Shown: positions 1-11,744, numbered from the stretch's first letter. The stretch: 64,000 bases of DNA from Chrysemys picta bellii (GCF_011386835.1 NC_088792.1:60392081-60456080), one strand, 5' to 3'. Notes: a model not told the origin generated them from the sequence alone. Numbers and translations are program-made.

Positions 1-616
1 TGCCAATTCTTTTTTGGCAGAAACTTTCTCTAGTTTTAGTCTTATCTGAAAGGTAAAATGTTTCAAGTACATCTTAACCTTCATGTTTGCCATGGACTTA
101 GTTCTCAGAGTGGAGAAAGACCTTGGAAAAGCCCAAAGAAATCAGGCTTCCTGTAGAGTTGCATGGAATTGAAAAAAACAATATTTCTTTTTCATTACCA
201 CATAGTTTTTCAAAATTTACTTAGAAGAAAGTTTTGTATGTGTAAGAAATAAACCGTCACCTCCTGAGTGTGGGTCTCTAGGGCCTTGAAATTATAAAAG
301 TCTCTTGAGATCTATATGTTTAAGTACAGGTGTCTTTGACTAGACACATCAGTGGTTGCACCACTTGGGAGTTAGTCTTTTTCTAATGCTGAAATGAATT
401 TTCATTACAGAGCAGTTATCAATACGTGTAGCTGTAGATATGCATTTTGATTCAAACACTTAATAAGATCTTATAACATTTTATTTTTTATTAAAAACCA
501 TTACATTATTCTTTTTTCTTTCACGGTGGAAATGCTTAAGACAGTACATTATCTGCTATTAAAAATATAATTTTCTGTTTCTAACTTCCCTTCACAATGA
601 ATATTTACTTATACAG

Positions 617-763
617 AAGTATAACACCCGAGTGGGTGACAAAGGAGCACAACTTTCTGGAGGTCAGAAACAAAGAATTGCAATTGCTCGTGCTCTAGTT
701 CGTAAGCCAGCAGTTCTGCTTCTGGATGAAGCCACATCTGCTCTTGACACGGAAAGTGAAAAG
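617..763 (+). CDS. ABCB-type transporter, left copy, penultimate coding exon
   Basis: This 147-nt exon (49 codons, phase 0 at both ends) is preceded by an AG acceptor (ATACAG) and followed by a GTTAGT donor. It encodes the second half of nucleotide-binding domain 2 of a P-glycoprotein-like exporter: the ABC signature [15 protein letters not shown] and the Walker B / D-loop [17 protein letters not shown]. In this family these residues sandwich ATP in the NBD dimer that powers drug or lipid export at the plasma membrane. The protein is identical to that of the right copy (48510-48656), with one synonymous A/G difference. The preceding exons would lie left of the window. The family is clear. Orthology (ABCB1, ABCB4 or ABCB5 type) is not decided: the C-terminus resembles ABCB5-like proteins, while other parts of NBD2 look more like ABCB1. 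Confidence 0.95.
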
Positions 764-2167
764 GTTAGTAATATGCATTCTACCATTTGTAATACACACA
801 AAATTACAGGGTTCGAATGCTTCACTTCAAGCACACAGACGCTCCATCTACAATACAATTTTGAAAGTTCCACAGAACAAGCCTTAGCTCACTCCCTGTC
901 TATGACCTGCTTTTGCAAGGTGTAGAGTGCCTTCAGCTCCTGGTGTCTAAATTGGGAGCTGATGGTAGTCAGCAATACTTGGGGCTGGAGACAAAGTGGG
1001 ATTTTCAGAACTCCTCAGTTTGGGCCTGCCTCAGTTCCTTCAAAGTCAGTTATGAAGTCATGGGACTTTTAATGGGTTCACAGTTAGGCCGATGATGAGC
1101 ACTTTGGAAAATCCCATTCATAATTAGCAGCTTTGAGTTTGAGACAGGTGTCCTCAAACAGGAGACTGTGATCTACTAGAGGAGGCCTTGTAAGGCAAGT
1201 CACCAGCTCCGTCCTCTTCCCTTCAGCCAGCAGCACTAGCAGCAAAGTGGGTCTCTTTCTGCACTATTTCCTGCTCTGTCTGGGTGAACAGGTGTTGCTA
1301 CAGAGACCCAGAGGGATCCACTCTGCCAGTAGAACTGCTGGCTGTCAGGACAGAATGGAACAATGAAGAAGTTTAATGTTGTCCTGCCTCTGTCCGCTTC
1401 CCAGTCCTTTGATCCACCTGCGTTCAGAGGGTTAGAGGCGACACGCAGGAGCAGCTGGCTTGGAAAAAAGGCTTCAGCAACACCTCCCACCTCTCCGGAG
1501 ATGTTGTGCAGTGAAGAGAGTGTAATTAAGCTGTCCCCTGCTGCTCAGCTGGCTGAGCTTCCTCACCGCATCCCCCATCTCCAGGAGAGGGGGAGACGCC
1601 ATAGGGACGAATAAACTGTTCATTTGGGTGGGGACGCAGTAGAAGTGAAAAATGCCGCCGTGCAAACCGCCATCCAGTTGTGAGCCAGATGTCAGGATCC
1701 TGAATTTTGGATTTTTATGGATAACAAGAAGTGTCTGGCATTGCTGGTACTATCAATGGATGTGCAAGTTTTAGTTTCTCTAAATTTGGCATGTAGTTGG
1801 ATACAGACAGGATGCAATGTCAAATATAACACACACATTTGGTAAGCAACTAATATCACAGACAATTCATTACACCTCTGCAAATTGTTGTAAATCTAAG
1901 TTGGTCCAAACTAGATCCTTATGGACCTCGTTCTGCTAGCCTGTGTTCATGAGAGTAGTCTCAATGACTTCAGTGGAATTACTCACACAAATAAAGGTTG
2001 TAATATCAGGCCCCTGTGTTTGAGGCCTCCTTCATGCATGGGAAGTATTGACTCCTAAACCCCAGTGAGGAACACCCACATGATAATGTGAACTGTAAAG
2101 GCAAATGTGTTACCTAGGAAAGGGAAGATTCTCCAAGTAATACATTTTTCACTGCATCTGTCTGCAG
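764..2167 (+). other. Intron of left ABCB copy
   Basis: GT-AG intron of about 1.4 kb (GTTAGT at 764, TGCAG before 2168). The homologous intron on the other arm is 47097-48509. By eye the two align throughout, with base changes and small indels. I see no other gene or recognisable mobile element in it. Confidence 0.85.
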
Positions 2168-2365
2168 ATTGTCCAGAAAGCCTTGGACGATGCCAGGAAG
2201 GGTCGAACCTGCATTATTATTGCTCACCGCTTGACGACCGTCCAGAACGCTGATGTCATAGCAGTGATTCATAATGGAAAAGTAGTGGAACAAGGGACTC
2301 ACAGCCAGCTGCTGGCAAAGGAAGGACATTACTATGCACTTGTAAATGCACAAGTTTCTCATTAA
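2168..2365 (+). CDS. ABCB-type transporter, left copy, last coding exon with stop
   Basis: The 198-nt coding part of the terminal exon (65 codons plus TAA) starts after a CTGCAG acceptor. It begins [15 protein letters not shown] and contains the H-loop (switch histidine) in [14 protein letters not shown], then the conserved EQGTH turn of ABCB proteins, and ends ALVNAQVSH. In the family, the H-loop histidine senses the ATP gamma-phosphate across the NBD dimer. All 198 nt are identical to the right copy (46899-47096) although flanking introns have diverged, which suggests both copies are under constraint or have been converted recently. The ending LVNAQ recalls ABCB5-like proteins, but I do not assign a symbol. 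Confidence 0.95.
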   Translation: MVQKALDDARKGRTCIIIAHRLTTVQNADVIAVIHNGKVVEQGTHSQLLAKEGHYYALVNAQVSH

Positions 2366-2425
2366 CATTAATGTTACAAACTAATCTATTTGTATAAATA
2401 CACACACAACCCACAGCTAAGTAAT

Positions 2426-2431
2426 ATTAAA
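2426..2431 (+). promoter_or_regulatory. Candidate poly(A) signal ATTAAA, left ABCB copy
   Basis: ATTAAA lies 61 nt after the stop codon and is the nearest poly(A)-signal-like hexamer. The equivalent right-arm position (around 46832-46837, minus strand) reads ATTAAG. The assignment is tentative because 3' UTRs in this family can be long. Confidence 0.35.
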
Positions 2432-2623
2432 GATGCACCTCATTCCTGAGATGTCTGCAGGTTCAATACACAGGCATGTAGTAAAAAACAGACGAGACAT
2501 TTATTTTTTCCTTGTGTCACAGCTCTAGTGTTACTTAATCCTATTGGTAAAATCCTTTGGGGCGTGTTGGTTAATTTTAATCTGCTTTTATATTAATGAT
2601 TACAAGCCTTTCATGGAAATATA

Positions 2624-2814
2624 TACACCTCTACCCCGATATAATGTGACCCGATATAACACAAATTCGAATATAACACGGTAAAGCAGTGCTCTGGGTG
2701 GGGGGGCTGCGCACTCCAGCGAATCAAAGTAAGTTCGATATAACACGGTTTCACCTATAATGCGGTGAGATTTTTTGGCTGCCGAGGACAGCGTTATATG
2801 GGGGTAGAGGTGTA
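2624..2814. mobile_element. Inverted-repeat MITE (ACACCTCTACCCC ends), left arm
   Basis: A 190-bp non-coding element begins ACACCTCTACCCCGATATAA and ends in its inverted complement, next to TA dinucleotides. This suggests a Tc1/mariner-pogo (Tigger-like) MITE with a TA target. The same insertion is present at 46448-46640, so it predates the duplication. A third copy (17207-17338 plus 28469-28534) is split by later insertions. The superfamily is inferred from the ends only. Confidence 0.75.
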
Positions 2815-5448
2815 TTGACAAAATAGATCACAAACTGTTTGCTTATAAATTATTGTTAAAACCTGTATTATTGACCTCACAGAACTTACTGGTTCTTTTG
2901 AAACCACTAAGGCTATTTCAAAAAGACTTAAAAATAATTATTATTCACCCAATGACCATGATGGCTCTTTTTGGAGCTGATTAATGTTAACCATGTAAAT
3001 AGCTATTTAACAAAAAACTGTGTGTGAGGGTTTTACCATATGAAGTTAGATTTAAACATTTTTTTTCAGATTTTTAAATGGCATTTTATACATATTGATT
3101 GATCTATGTATAGTCACAGTTGTTTACACAACTCTGTTATAATATTTTATTATCAGAGTGTTTTTCCATTAAGATAGTCAATCATCATGCTTAAACAACA
3201 GTTGAGGAACCTATGTCATCTACTTATTAGAGAGACAGACAGACAGACTCGGGCAGCCCTGTTTTGGGTTTGCTTCTGGCAAACTCACCTTTTGGTTTGC
3301 CAAAGACAAAATCAAAACCACCTTTGGTTTTTGTTTAGTATTTACACCCTACCCGAGCTTGGAATATTTCACACTTTCAGATGCCTCTGCTTACTTGTGA
3401 CAGACAGAAATTAAAAATAATTTATGTCTTTTGCCCCTTTTGTTTCCCTGCTTCTAGGTCTGAGGGAAACAAAATATTAAAAAAAACACATAAAACTTTG
3501 CTCTCAACCTCGCCAAAATACATCTGGTCACTCTTCCCCATTCATTCTCATCCCCACTCAGCTTTTCTTAGCAGCTACCATGAAGGGCTACTCCCACTAT
3601 GGGCCATTGATCCTCTGTAGACACATTGGGAAGGGCTGGTCAGTTTCTGCTAGCACCACCGTGATGTGTGCAGGAAAGTGACTTTTAACTTCTGGTTATA
3701 GAGAAATCAATGGCTGTTCTCACAGTATTTCCCCATTATCCAAACTGGAATCAAAGATGTCCCTTTGTCTGGTTTTGTTTTTACACTGGAACCAGTTGTT
3801 AAGTCTGTTTACGGTAAAGGTGAAGCCTATAATAAAGAATGTAGAAAATCATTCAAAGATTACACAGAGAGGATTGCCAAACTTAGTTTATTTTAAGGCC
3901 ACGTAATGTATGAACTATAGAACATCTGTAGCTAGTTAATGGGATCTCATAGTCACATCAACACAGATAATGTAGAGTAGAGGCCAAAAAGCTTCACTGC
4001 TCAATCTGTTTCCAATGTGATAACTTTGAACTTGTTTTAATAGAGCTGGGCAAAACATTTGAGGAGACGTGCACAATTAGACATTAAAGCTTTAGAAAAG
4101 GACTTTGCTTCAGTCAACCGACAGTACATATGAGCTGCCACAACTATTAGACATGTGGTCCTATCATTTTGCCATCTTAGAGAAAGGTGTCAGCATTACA
4201 TATGACGTACAGGAAGATGATTATACCTACATCATTCTTGGCATGTTGTCAACGTTGTTCATCAGTGCATTCTTCTGTAGCAATAGCCAGCCAAATTCAA
4301 TCAAGTCTGTATTGCTGGAAAAATCGTTTTGAAATAAAAAGCCTGGAGGTGTCAAGTATCAGATCATTCTTTCAAATATTGTGGGATTAGAAGTTGCTGG
4401 GGCCAGAACAACCAGCTCTTGCTAGTTAGTGTATTTTAGTCTATGCTTGGAGTGTGCGTTCAACGATGCTGATCTTCTGTGTGGAGAAAGGACACGGCTC
4501 TGTGGCTGCACCTCACTTATTAAAAAATGAATCTGGAAAACCTACCACTGTATACATCTGGCTTCTTCACTTGTATTTCGAAGGAGGAAATTTAACAGGA
4601 AAATGGCAAATACGATGAAGGTAATATGGGTCGGTTCACTTAGTCTTCCACAATTCTACACCCCACTACTTAAAAGAACCAATATTTATTTATTTTCAGT
4701 GTAAATATAATAAAGCACACCAATATCAGTCTCCCATTATGATTACAATCCAGAGCAATAAAACACAACACAACAAAAGCAAATCCCAGACAACATAAAA
4801 CAGCCAGTGACCAAGGAAACAGAACAAACTCTTCACTTCTTCAGATTTCCAACAGAAACCCCATACAGTCAAATGCCTGTTCAAGTATGTGGAGTGTGCT
4901 GCATCAATCTAACCAGATCTCTGTGGTGCAAGCTTTGATAACAAATGATGGCCAAACACTCCCCCACATATGGGGGGTCCCATAATCAGCCATATTCTCT
5001 GGTAGCTTCTCCCAATCCACCATAATCACCCCCCACCAGCCTGGTCTCATTTTTACCCCAGTCTTACCCCACCACTGAAGGATACCCACTTGTATTTTCC
5101 AGTCCAGATCAGCTGGAGAGACAGGCCCAGACAGCCTGCAAACTGGTCTAGATACTGGCCAGCAGTGAAGAGGTAAATGTGGTATTAAGCCAGCTTTGCA
5201 GCTGCCAAATTCTGAAACCGACAGGCAACAACCTGGTACAAGACATAGGAGCCACGCCGGAGGACCTGTAGGCTAAAATGGCATTTTAACCCCACCCGCT
5301 TCTGCCTGGCCACAGCTGCTACACTGGGCAGCATCTTTGCCACTCTGCAGCACTAGATAGTATCTTGGCCAGTTTGAAGGCTGTCTGGACCTGCACGGCC
5401 AGAGGGTTCCCCTACTTAAGAGGATTCCTCCGCTGCCCAATGTGGCCA
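2815..5448. other. 3' flank of left ABCB copy, no gene recognised
   Basis: This AT-rich sequence matches 43850-46447 in inverted orientation. It contains a short GACA-type run near 3230-3247 (longer on the other arm). It also contains a segment at about 4680-5420 whose counterpart at 43860-44600 has a 96-codon open frame. That frame is stopped by a TAA in this copy, so I do not call it coding. Nothing else is recognised. Confidence 0.6.
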
Positions 5449-5570
5449 TGTAGTGAGACGGTGTGGCTCCCCTCCTGCCCAGAAGAGGGAGCCCCCGTGC
5501 AGGCACTGGAGTGGGTGGAGCCACCGCCGCCTGTTCCCGCCCCCCGGAAGTCAAGGGGCGGGGCAGGAAG

Positions 5571-5577
5571 TATAAAG
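5571..5577 (+). promoter_or_regulatory. TATA box of the LTR-like element
   Basis: TATAAAG lies just downstream of the GC boxes GGGGCGGGGC and about 120 bp inside the element, as in a U3 promoter. Activity is not shown by sequence alone. Confidence 0.5.
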
Positions 5578-6177
5578 GCCGGCCGCCAGAGCTCACTCAG
5601 CTGCCAGCCACCACAGAGAGCAGACGTGCGGCCGGGAGACCTCCGAGACCAGGACCCTAACTGGCCAGAGCTGCCCCGGGCCCACTACGAGGAGGAGCTG
5701 CCGGAGCCCGTCCGCTCCCATCGCTGGGAGGAACCCTTGGAACCCCCACCCTGCTAACCCGGAAGGCGAGACCGCACCAGAGCCCCTTCGCCCCTGCTGT
5801 TACCCGGAGGAGCCGCCCGAGTGCAGTTGGCCTGATTTCCCGACGGAGCTACCGGACCTGCCACCAAGCCCTGGCCGAGAGGAGCCCATGCAGCTGGACT
5901 GGCCCGAGCCCGGTGCGACGAACGAGGTAGGCCCTGAGGGGGAAACTGGAAGTAGCCCGGGGATAGCCGACCCCAGTCAGGCTGCAGACGAATGTGAGCC
6001 AATGTCAGTGTGTTGCGGTCTGGATACCCCACTGACCAGCAGCGGCAGTAACCGCTGCTAGGGCCCTGGGCTGGAACGCAGTGGAGTGGGTGGGCCTGCG
6101 TTCCCCCCTGCCACCCGCCGCTCACGGGTGGCAGTCTTCCCCCTCACCCAACGCTCGGCTGTAGGAGCCTAGGCGTG

Positions 6178-6770
6178 CCTTAACTGTTTGCTCGCTCAGC
6201 CCCTGCACCAGAGGGCCTGAACTATAACTGTGTGTGCCCCACCCTGATCCAGGGCCTGGGCTCCTTACCTGTTTGCTTGCTCAGCCCCTGCATCAAAGGG
6301 CCTGAACTATCACTGTGTGTGCCCTGCCCTGATCCAGGGCCTGGGCTCCTTACCTGTTTGCTTGCTCAGCCCCTGCACCAAAGGGCCTGAACTATAACTG
6401 TGTGTGCCCCGCCCTGATCCAGGGCCTGGGCTCTTTGACTGTTTGCTTGCTCAGCCCCTGTAACCAAGGGCCTGAGCTATCACTGTGTGTGCCCCGCCCT
6501 GATTCAGGGCCTGGGCTCCCTAACTGGGTGCTTGCTCAGCCCCTGCACCAGAGGGCCTGAGCCCTGAATTAACTGCTGTCTGCTCAGCCCCTGCACCAGA
6601 GGGCCTGAGCCCTGAATTAACTGTTGTCGGCTCAGCCCCTGCACCAGAGGGCCTGAGCCCCGAACTCCCGGTTGTCTGCTCAGCCCCTGCCTGAGGGCCT
6701 GAGCCCTGAGCTAGCTGTCGGCTTTGCTCCGCCCCCGCACCAGAGGGCCGGAGCTTCTGGACTAACGGAC
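6178..6770 (+). repeat. Minisatellite, 85-bp units then 46-bp units
   Basis: Four units of about 85 bp start near 6178, 6263, 6349 and 6433. Each has GCTCAGCCCCTGCACCA, AGGGCCTGA and CTGTGTGTGCCCC. About five shorter units of roughly 46 bp follow, keeping only GCTCAGCCCCTGCACCAGAG and GGGCCTGAGCCC. The array lies wholly inside the left-arm-specific LTR-like element. Confidence 0.9.
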
Positions 6771-7022
6771 TGCTTGTTCCCACAGTAGTGAGTCGGTGTG
6801 GCTCCCCTCCTGCCCGGAAGGGTCGAGCCCCGGCAAGGACCTATTACAGGCCAGTTTGCACCAGTGTGGCCATGAGCCTGGCCCACAATGCTGGTTGTCA
6901 CGAGCATTCTGGAAAAAGCATCAGCCCACATCTACTCACTGACTCTAATGGCGTCTCAAACCCATTGAAGAAGGGGGAGGGGGCATAAAACATGTATGTC
7001 ACAATCTATGTTACGTTAGTGC

Positions 7023-7132
7023 TAGGGTGACCAAACAGCAAACGTGAAAAATCAGGACGGGGGTGAGAGGTAATAGAAAAAGACCCAAAAATCGGGACTG
7101 TCCCTATAAAATAGGGACATCTGGGCACCCTA
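7023..7132. mobile_element. hAT MITE with 8-bp target duplication GTTAGTGC
   Basis: This 110-bp element runs from TAGGGTGACC to GGGCACCCTA, with inverted ends. It is flanked by GTTAGTGC at 7015-7022 and 7133-7140. An 8-bp target duplication plus TAG-type ends indicates the hAT superfamily. The same insertion is at 43522-43631 on the other arm. Confidence 0.85.
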
Positions 7133-8193
7133 GTTAGTGCTTATCTAAGCATGCTAGGTTATTGCTAATGTATGAAGTCCTGAGAGAGAAAAAGTGCACC
7201 AAGATTTTGGAGAGCAGCCACAACATAATTAACCATTCAACTCACCTGTAAATTCAGCATAAATTGCTGTCAAATTTGATGAACTCTTTGGGGTCAGGAA
7301 TCAAATTTACACTGATATATGCTAATTCAAACTGCAGCCATTGTGAGGAGCATAGTATAAATACTTAGACAAACTGACAGTAGGAGATGCCAATTCTGCT
7401 GGTGTTAAGGAGTGAAATGTCCTTGTATTCTTATTTGCAATAGTGTAGGACAATCCCAAAGGGTGCTGAAGTTCCCCATTCCCCTGATATCCATACTTTT
7501 GGTTTACCCGTCACCAGGTTGTCAGCCAAACAATTTCCAGAGTGGTAGCTGAGTTTAACATTTAGCATAGTTTCCTTCCCAAATGTTTCATCTCCTCTAC
7601 AATCTATAAAACTCCCATTCACCAATCTCAAAGCTGCAGAGGATTGTATAACTCCATAAAGAAGCTACTTCATGATGGCCTTATGGGGATAAGGAAGAAT
7701 TTCATTGGAATCACCATTTGCAACCCTCAGATCCTTAGCAACTTTCTCCCTTTTAAAAACAGATTTGCTATAATTTAGGGAAATGAAAAAATAATAAGAG
7801 TTTATTCAATTCAGCTGAAATGCTAAATCAGTGTGTCTTTATTTTCCAGGGATGAGCGTTATGAGTCTAATTTAAATTCTGAGCGAGTTGTAATCGACAT
7901 ATATTGTACCAATGACTTTACTTATGTGTTTATAATTGTGAATATGTCTGGCTAATGGAGAGCTTTTTGGTCTTATGTCATACCAGTAGTTATGAAAATT
8001 CCTGTCACTCAAGAGCTGGCCTGTTTAAATGTTAATGGGATATGACTTTTCCCAATTAGGGGAACCATGAAAATACTCTGCAGAATCGTTAAGGTCTATT
8101 CACCTGACGTTGCTGGAGGGTGAAGTGAAAGTGCTCTCAAAGACCTTGTACGCTGTGTTGTTGTAACCCTGCTGGGGTCCCAGGATATTAGGA

Positions 8194-8465
8194 TATGTCT
8201 ACACAGCAACTAGACACCCTCAGCTGGCCCACGTCAGCCGACTCAGGATCATAGGGCTCAGGCTGCGGAGATGTTTCATTGCTGTGTAGACTTCTGGGCT
8301 TGGGCTGGAGCTCGGGCTCTAGGACCCTGTGAGATGGGCAGGTCCCAGACCTCAGGCTTCAGCACAGTCCACACAGCAATGAAACAGCCCCGAAGCCCAT
8401 GTCCTGCAAGCCTGAGTTGGCTGGCGTGGGCCAGCCGAGGGTGTCTAGTTGCTGTGGAGACATAG
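8194..8465. mobile_element. Palindromic MITE (ATGTCTACACAGCAACTAGA ends)
   Basis: An element of about 270 bp has long imperfect terminal inverted repeats (ATGTCTACACAGCAACTAGA and its complement at the end) and GCTGGCC-rich subterminal repeats. It is shared with 42129-42400 on the other arm. Probably hAT-derived, but I did not find a clean target duplication. Confidence 0.7.
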
Positions 8466-8470
8466 CGTTA

Positions 8471-8655
8471 GAGATGCAAGGAGGACGAGAAAATCTCTTA
8501 TTGGACCAGCTTCTCTTGGTGAGAGAGAGACATGCTTTCAAGCTTTGACAGGGCTCTTCTTCAGGAGGAAGAAGATCTCTGTGTAACCTCGAAAGCTTGT
8601 CCCTTTCACCACCAAAAAATGGTCCAATAAAAGTGATTATCTCACTCATCTTATC
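8471..8655. mobile_element. Palindromic GGTCCAATA-type repeat
   Basis: An imperfect hairpin: ATTGGACCAGCTTCTCTTGG near the start, AAAAATGGTCCAATAAAAG near the end, with AAGCTTT motifs and GAAGAAG in the middle. It matches 41943-42115 on the right arm. A related copy lies at 56405-56575. Non-coding. Confidence 0.65.
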
Positions 8656-9386
8656 TCTCTCAAAGACCTTGTCTACACTAGGAAAATAGCTACCCTTGTG
8701 ACAGAAAAATGCCTGTTCTTGATCTACATTAGAACTTACACCATGGATAATAGATGCAATGGAGCTGAAAAACAGCTACAAAATACCCTAGTGTATTTAC
8801 ACTCAATACTTTAGTAAATGTGTTAGAATAACAGGGCTGCTGCACCAGTGCTAAGCTGCTACTGTAGCCTGGGATTGGGAACTTTTTTTACCACCTGTTC
8901 AGAGAAGGTTTTCATGGCACTGTGATAAAAATGTCCAAACGCATCTACACTAGCGCTTACAACGCTGATGCAACCACTAATGCCGCTGCATTGTTAGTGC
9001 CAGTTACTATCATACAAATACTAAGTTTTCTGGTCCTAAAGGAGAAAGGGGTTCAAATGACACATACAGAGATCTGTCAGTGTCTTGCTTCATTCTCCTA
9101 TACCTAGAGAAAAAGGGACACAATGACAGAGCAGAAACTTTTCAAAAGGAAGAGTCTCCGTTTGAAGACAGGCTTTGCTTACACTAGAGAAATTTGTCAG
9201 GCTGCTTACCCTGTAGCCTTGCACACCTGTAACATACTTCATGTCCACCCATATAAGTCCTCCCACGGGGCACAGGTACTACAGTTACCATTTCAATTAG
9301 ACTTATTTCAAGCAAAGTTAATTGTTGCATGATTACCACTGTGCCAGGCCCTGCCACTTAAATGCCATTGTATGTGGAACTCCATA

Positions 9387-10700
9387 GGAGCATCAGGCAA
9401 GGCACCTGGGAGGCAGGAGCCACAGCCTCTTCCTTTCTCCTTGACCCCCTTTTTTCCCTCTTAAATCTTCCTTTTCATTTATATTCCACCAGTTGTGTGC
9501 GTGTGGCTGGGCTGGTGCCCCAGTGCTGGGGAGTGGCAAAATCTAGCCAGAAGGGTTTTGAGTCTTCGAGATACAGCGAGAGGTTCAGCTCAGCTTGCTC
9601 ACACTGTCCCTTTGCATGCAGTACAGAGGAGGGAAATGAGGAGCAGGAGCAGAACACTTTCTCGTTGCCTTCCTGTCACGGGTCCCTCCCACCCCAGGTG
9701 CAGCCTGTCACCAGTGGATCTGCAGCTTCTGACACATAGTCTAGTACTGATCCTGCAAGATCTAACAGTTCTTCAACCTATGTTAATCTCCCTATTCCCC
9801 TAGACTCACTTGTTAATGGCATTTTTACAATTTCCTGTAGAGACCACATGAAGGTCAAGGGGAGCTTTATGACAAAGGCTGACACACTCTCATGCTTCTA
9901 AAAGCTGGAACCGAATTAACACATTGGTCACTTCTGCTGTCACTGAATGGAGAAACTCCCAGCCGCGCGATCCAAAGAGAACAAGGCTTCTTACTAATAT
10001 GCAGCCTCTGACATCTCTCTTCCTAGTCATTGGGTGACCAACAATTCCCATCAGAGATTTTTCTCTTTTTTCATCTTTCCCCATAAAGCTTTTCCCAAAG
10101 GTCATTATTCGCTGCACGTGGAAATGCCGGGTAGAACTTTGTCAATAGCTTTTAGCTGCAGGACTTGGTTCACCTAGATGCTTTATCATTAATAATAATA
10201 ATAATAATTAATAATAGTTTGTGTTGCGCAAGTGTCTAAAGGCTCCAGTCAGGATTGAAACTGCATTGTGCTAGGTACTGTACAAACACGTAGGAAGACC
10301 GTTCCTATCCCAAACAGCCAAGATGTGGAAAGTGGGTTGACAGACACGAGGAGGGAAGCGGGCATAGAGAATACATGGTTAGACCACTAGTGCCCTACGC
10401 AACTTCCAAATCATCTCAAGTAGTTTTGTTCCCCTGTTGAACATGTGAAAATCACCAGTACCTGACTGTCATTCAACTAAGTCATCAATGGTTGCATAAT
10501 TTTTTTTAAAGATTTGCAGCAGAAGTGAATTTTGAGAAAATATTTGGAAACTCTTCCACTTGTGTATGTTCATTTTATTATGTTTCTCATGTGTCTGTCT
10601 TTTTAGATTGATTATTCTTTGGGCCAAAACTCTGTTTTTGGAAAGACACTAGCATATTTTGGATTCAACCATAATCTAAATAATAATAATAATAATTAAT
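9387..10700. other. Spacer sequence, no gene recognised
   Basis: This single-copy-looking sequence starts where arm homology ends. It carries a (TAA)n microsatellite at about 10187-10212 followed by an old repeat-like stretch (CATTGTGCTAGGTACTGTAC near 10263), and a second (AAT)n run at about 10678-10700 next to the hAT element. No supported coding region. Confidence 0.5.
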
Positions 10701-11083
10701 TAGGCCTATCAATTAATTGCAGTTAACTCATATGATTAACTCAAAAAATAATTGTAATTAATCACACTTATAACGATAGAATACCAATTGAAATGTATTA
10801 AATATTTGTGAACCCTTTTCTACATTTTCAATATTGGTTTCAATTACAACAGACTACAAAGTGCACAGTGCTCACTTTATATTATTATTTTTGATTACAA
10901 ATATATGCACTCTAAAAATGATAAAAGAAATAGTATTTTTCAATTCACCTCATACAAGTACTGAAGTGCAATCTCTTTATCATGAAAGTGTAACTTAGAA
11001 ATGCAGATTTTTTTTTTTGGTTACATAACTGCACTCAAAAGCAAAACAGTGTAAAACTTCAGAGCCTACAAATCCACTCAGTC

Positions 11084-11302
11084 CTACTTCTTATTCTGCC
11101 AATTGCTAAGACAAACAAGTTTGTTTATATTGACGGGAGATACTACTGCCTGCTTCTTATTTACAATGTCACCTGAAAGTGACAACAGGCATTCACGTGG
11201 CACTTTTGGAGCTGTTGTTGCAAGATATTTACATGCCAGATATGCTAAACATTCGTATGCCCCTTCATGCTTCGGCCACCATTCCAGAGGACATGCTTCC
11301 AT
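11084..11302 (-). pseudogene. hAT transposase C-terminal dimerisation fragment
   Basis: The minus strand encodes a fragment with CLAYLACKYLATTAPKVP followed by SLSGDIVNKKQA. This is the hAT family dimerisation motif, normally near the transposase C-terminus. In the family it mediates the multimer needed for transposition. Only about 70 codons remain with no catalytic core, so it is non-functional. The same motif recurs in opposite orientation at 11745-11960, which makes the element palindromic. Confidence 0.8.
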
Positions 11303-11460
11303 GCTGATGATGCTTGTTAAAATAATAATGCATCAATTAAATTTGTGACTGACTCCTTGGGGGGAGAATTGTATGCCTCCTGCTCTGTTTTATTGGCATT
11401 CTGCATATATTTTATATTATAGCAGTTTCAGATGATGACCCAGCACATGTTCGTTTTAAG

Positions 11461-11685
11461 AACACTTTCACAGCAGATTTGACAAAACGCAAAGAAGGTA
11501 CCGATGTGAGACTTCTAAAAATAGCTACAGCACTCGACCCAAGGCTTAAGAATCTGAAGTGCCCTCCAAAATTTGAGAGGGACGAGATATGGAGCATGGT
11601 TTTAGAAGTCTTAAAAGAGCAACTTTCTGATGCGGAAACTATAGAACCCAAAAAAGAAAATGAACCTTCTGCTTTTGGCATATGA
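11461..11685 (+). pseudogene. hAT (ZBED-like) transposase internal fragment
   Basis: An open stretch of about 70 codons includes RLLKIATALDPRLKNL, typical of the region before the dimerisation domain of ZBED-like hAT transposases (a DPR(F/L)K motif in ALDPR). It stops with TGA after PSAFGI. Homology seems to resume out of frame toward the dimerisation segment at 11745-11960. No BED zinc finger is visible. A dead transposon fragment, not a host gene. Confidence 0.75.
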
Positions 11686-11744
11686 CTGAGATGATGAAAA
11701 TGAACATGCATCAGTCCACACTGCTTTGGATTGTTATTGAGCAG

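Larger units (their letters stand above)
5449..6848 (+). mobile_element. LTR-like element with TG...CA ends, left arm only
   Basis: This 1400-bp insertion starts TGTAGTGAGACGG and ends CCTATTACA. It is flanked by the 5-bp direct repeat GGCCA (5444-5448 and 6849-6853). The right arm has the empty site (one GGCCA, around 43799). A TATA box (TATAAAG, 5571-5577) sits in a GC-rich stretch with GC boxes. The first ~45 bp recur near the end (6785-6830), so it may be a solo LTR with an internal repeat or a miniature LTR element. It encodes no recognisable gag or pol protein. Its absence from the other arm dates it after the duplication. Confidence 0.75.
1..9386. repeat. Left arm of large inverted duplication
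   Basis: The sequence from base 1 matches the reverse complement of the sequence ending near 49297. Collinear homology continues until about 9386, opposite about 41545. Shared landmarks are two ABCB exons, the inverted-repeat MITE at 2624, the hAT MITEs at 7023 and 8194, and the palindromic element at 8471. The arms differ by scattered substitutions (several percent in stretches I compared), a 1.4-kb LTR-like insertion present only here (5449-6848), and about 65 bp near 42700-42770 present only in the other arm. The arm probably continues left of the window, so its true outer end is unknown. Confidence 0.93.
6854..9386. other. Distal part of left arm, no gene
   Basis: This segment matches 41545-43798 inverted. 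It holds the MITEs listed separately (7023, 8194, 8471) and short sequences with TCTACACTAG-type motifs near 8670 and 8945 that look like further MITE ends. I see no exon. Homology to the right arm fades around 9386, just after the sequence TGTATGTGGAACTC shared by both arms. Confidence 0.6.

Noticed and set aside
5365..6125. Frames of 107-130 codons on both strands in the left-arm LTR-like element
   Set aside because: GC-rich LTR sequence; frames start outside the element and cross its border, and no domain is visible.
8271..8649. Frames in palindromic MITEs, repeated at 41943-42323
   Set aside because: Inverted-repeat sequence; the frames overlap on both strands and recur only because the element is duplicated.
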